Under the pieces are notes generated by a model that saw only the letters and a list, made by a program, of their open reading frames with translations, made no database searches and was not told where the DNA came from. DNA of 7,280 nt from assembly GCA_013821025.1 (NCBI GenBank), contig JACDHN010000134.1:1-7280 (forward strand), in the 5' to 3' direction. This document shows positions 6,153 to 7,280 of the stretch, one piece after another. Positions within the stretch are counted from its first letter, which is position 1. The number at the start of each line of letters is the position of its first letter. A program made the position numbers and the translations under genes. The DNA is from Acidimicrobiia bacterium. GTDB lineage: Bacteria; Actinomycetota; Acidimicrobiia; Acidimicrobiales; Ilumatobacteraceae.

Positions 6153-6893
6153 TCACAGGTCGAGCGAGCGGGCGATGGTGACCATCTCGCCCACCTCGAC
6201 GTTCGATTCCAGCCGGTACTCGAGATCGTCGGTGGTCCACAGCACCACTGTGTCGGCCGCCAGCAGACGCTGGGGTGTGCGCAGGATGTGGTCGCCGATG
6301 ATCGACAACGCACTCTCACCGAGGTCGTCCACGAGTGTCACTGTCGCGCCGGTGTCCACCAACTTGGAGTAGAGGTCAGCTCCCTGCAAGCCGACGGGTT
6401 GGATCCACAGCGTCGTTGCGCCAGTCGGCCACACGAGCAGCACGCCACCCTCTGGCGGAGCGAGGAGGGCTCCCGGCGCGCCGAGCTGTGTGTCGTCCGT
6501 TGCCGGCAGCGGGCGACCGAGGCGCCGAGCCGCGTCGTCGGCCGTGATCTCCACCGCTCCGACCTGCAGCTCGGGCAGCTCGTCCCGATCCACCGCGCCT
6601 ACGAGTCTGACCTCGGTCTGGCCGATCGAGAACCAGTCGGCCAGCGTGCGTCGTACCGGGCTTACCACGACGGCCGACAGCGCCACGGCGACGAGCACGG
6701 CAGCGATCAGCCAGACTCGCGATCGAGATCCTGAGTGCACAAATGCGTGTCTTGCCTGCGTTCTGCAAGCAGAATCGCAGAGGTGCAGTTCTGAGCGCAG
6801 GGGTCGGGTGTCTGGCGCAGACTCGTCCACCAGCAGATGTCGGCCAACACTGCGCAGCACTACTTCGAGCCGGGCGTCGCTGAGGTCGGTCAC
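6153..6893 (-). CDS. Single-pass membrane protein, putative anti-sigma-type regulator partnered with the ECF sigma factor upstream
   Basis: The protein has 246 residues. A short N-terminal segment (DLSDARLEVVLRSVGRHL, residues 3-20) is followed by a polar stretch, one transmembrane helix at ~60-78 (VWLIAAVLVAVALSAVVV) and RRTLADWFSIGQTEVRLV, then a ~145-residue domain probably outside the membrane. This plan, including the W-F-x-I-G turn after the helix, is common in actinobacterial proteins encoded directly downstream of ECF sigma factors and thought to control them. No HxxxCxxC zinc anti-sigma motif is present, so the role rests on context. The start is GTG 6893; TGA two codons upstream excludes anything longer in this frame, and no Shine-Dalgarno is seen. 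Residues ~33-57 have unusually many A/T-ending codons and two cysteines (C39, C43), unlike the rest. The start lies 91 bases after the sigma-factor stop, probably in the same transcript. I would keep the name hypothetical membrane protein if context is discounted. Confidence 0.8.
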   Translation of the reverse strand: MTDLSDARLEVVLRSVGRHLLVDESAPDTRPLRSELHLCDSACRTQARHAFVHSGSRSRVWLIAAVLVAVALSAVVVSPVRRTLADWFSIGQTEVRLVGAVDRDELPELQVGAVEITADDAARRLGRPLPATDDTQLGAPGALLAPPEGGVLLVWPTGATTLWIQPVGLQGADLYSKLVDTGATVTLVDDLGESALSIIGDHILRTPQRLLAADTVVLWTTDDLEYRLESNVEVGEMVTIARSLDL

Positions 6894-6947
6894 TGGTCAG
6901 GTCGTTCAGAGGTATGGCCCGGGTTCTGCGCGGGCTGTTCATAGCCT

Positions 6948-6961
6948 GCGCCTCCAGGCGC
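6948..6961 (-). other. Short GC stem-loop between the second sigma factor and the membrane-protein gene
   Basis: GCGCC (6948-6952) and GGCGC (6957-6961) pair around a four-base loop. It lies in the 91-base spacer (6894-6984) of an otherwise likely operon. Without a T-tract and with only five pairs, it may be an attenuating or stabilising structure, or chance in GC-rich DNA. Confidence 0.25.
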
Positions 6962-6984
6962 TTGGACGGCCGCATCATGAACGG

Positions 6985-7280
6985 TCACGGCGTCACCTGC
7001 GCAACGGTGGTCAGTTCGTGGCGAAGGCGTCCCATGGCCCGCGACAGGCGAGACTTGACCGTGCCTGCCGGGCAGTCCAACGCCTCGGCGATCTCTCGCT
7101 CGGTGAGCTGTTCGAAGTGGCGGAGGGCGATCACGAGCCGGTCCTCGGACCCGAGCCGGTTCATCGCCGCGATCACCTGTTGCCGCTCGACATCGGTCAC
7201 GACGGTGTCCTCTGGCCCCGGTTCGGCCGCCGGGCGCCTGCCGCCGACGCGCAGGGCGAGGCGCGCCTGGCGTCCCAGGG
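6985..7280 (-). CDS. ECF-type RNA polymerase sigma factor, C-terminal part (region 4); 5' end outside window
   Basis: About 98 codons are visible, open to position 7280. After an Arg-rich linker (LGRQARLALRVGGRR, then PAAEPGPEDT) comes a typical sigma-70 region 4: IAAMNRLGSEDRLVIALRH, then the helix-turn-helix LTEREIAEALDCPAGTVKSR and SRAMGRLRHEL. This part recognises the -35 element of target promoters; region 2, which binds core polymerase and the -10 element, must lie beyond the window. The GTG at 7198-7200 lies inside the protein and is not the start. It ends VAQVTP without a SnoaL-like extension, so it belongs to a different ECF group from the factor at 4429 and probably relies on the membrane protein at 6153-6893 for control. 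The exact ECF group cannot be set from region 4 alone. Confidence 0.9.
   Translation of the reverse strand, partial: LGRQARLALRVGGRRPAAEPGPEDTVVTDVERQQVIAAMNRLGSEDRLVIALRHFEQLTEREIAEALDCPAGTVKSRLSRAMGRLRHELTTVAQVTP

Noticed and set aside
5446..6181. Continuation of the second frame (from 5273) through the cyclase gene
   Set aside because: After ~5445 its codons lose GC bias at third positions and the translation becomes Arg-rich, while the overlapping cyclase frame carries the RHR and zinc-ribbon motifs.
6376..6978. 200-codon minus-strand frame from ATG 6978
   Set aside because: Only its first ~30 codons look GC3-biased; the rest is a shadow of the membrane-protein frame and contains no transmembrane helix.
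1..7280. tRNA, rRNA, CRISPR array, insertion sequence or attachment site
   Set aside because: No cloverleaf, spaced direct repeats, transposase motifs or terminal inverted repeats were seen on reading both strands.

Overview
The window is GC-rich with strongly GC-biased third codon positions, several GTG starts and densely packed genes on both strands. Together with the protein families present (a GNAT/NDP-forming acyl-CoA ligase fusion, a SigJ/ECF41-type sigma factor, a short universal stress protein), this suggests an actinobacterium, possibly of the Acidimicrobiia. The lineage is an inference from gene content and composition only.

Layout. (1) Positions 1-2500, minus strand: a large Pat-like protein with an N-terminal GNAT acetyltransferase domain fused to an NDP-forming acyl-CoA ligase-like module; its last few residues lie beyond position 1. 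The ligase part appears to lack the segment that carries the catalytic histidine, so it is probably a sensing or regulatory domain. (2) Positions 2687-3778, plus: a divergently transcribed zinc-independent medium-chain (quinone oxidoreductase-like) dehydrogenase, with a strong stem-loop after it. (3) Positions 3908-4327, plus: a small universal stress protein with a clear ribosome binding site. (4) Positions 4366-5454, plus: an ECF41/SigJ-type sigma factor with a C-terminal SnoaL-like domain, preceded by a textbook ECF41 promoter (TGTCACA, 16 bases, CGTC), so it is probably autoregulated. (5) Positions 5451-6146, plus: a diadenylate cyclase (DAC, DisA_N-like) domain protein with an altered active-site motif and a C-terminal zinc ribbon. 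(6) Positions 6153-6893, minus: a single-pass membrane protein of the kind often paired with ECF sigma factors. (7) Positions 6985-7280, minus: the C-terminal part of a second ECF sigma factor, whose N-terminus lies beyond the window.

The most unusual part is 5250-5450. The sigma factor loses its expected C-terminal tail at about 5256, and its frame then runs on as Arg/Gly/Pro-rich sequence with poor third-position bias. A second frame (5252 to about 5445) has protein-like sequence and high GC at third positions; it joins the DAC frame if one C is removed from a CCCC run at 5442-5445, directly beside a 6-bp hairpin. The DAC gene therefore probably has a longer N-terminus that is frameshifted here, either by a real mutation or by a sequence error, and the sigma/DAC junction may be a deletion scar. 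If the arrangement is genuine, an ECF41 sigma factor and a probable c-di-AMP enzyme would share one autoregulated transcript, which I do not recognise as a described system.
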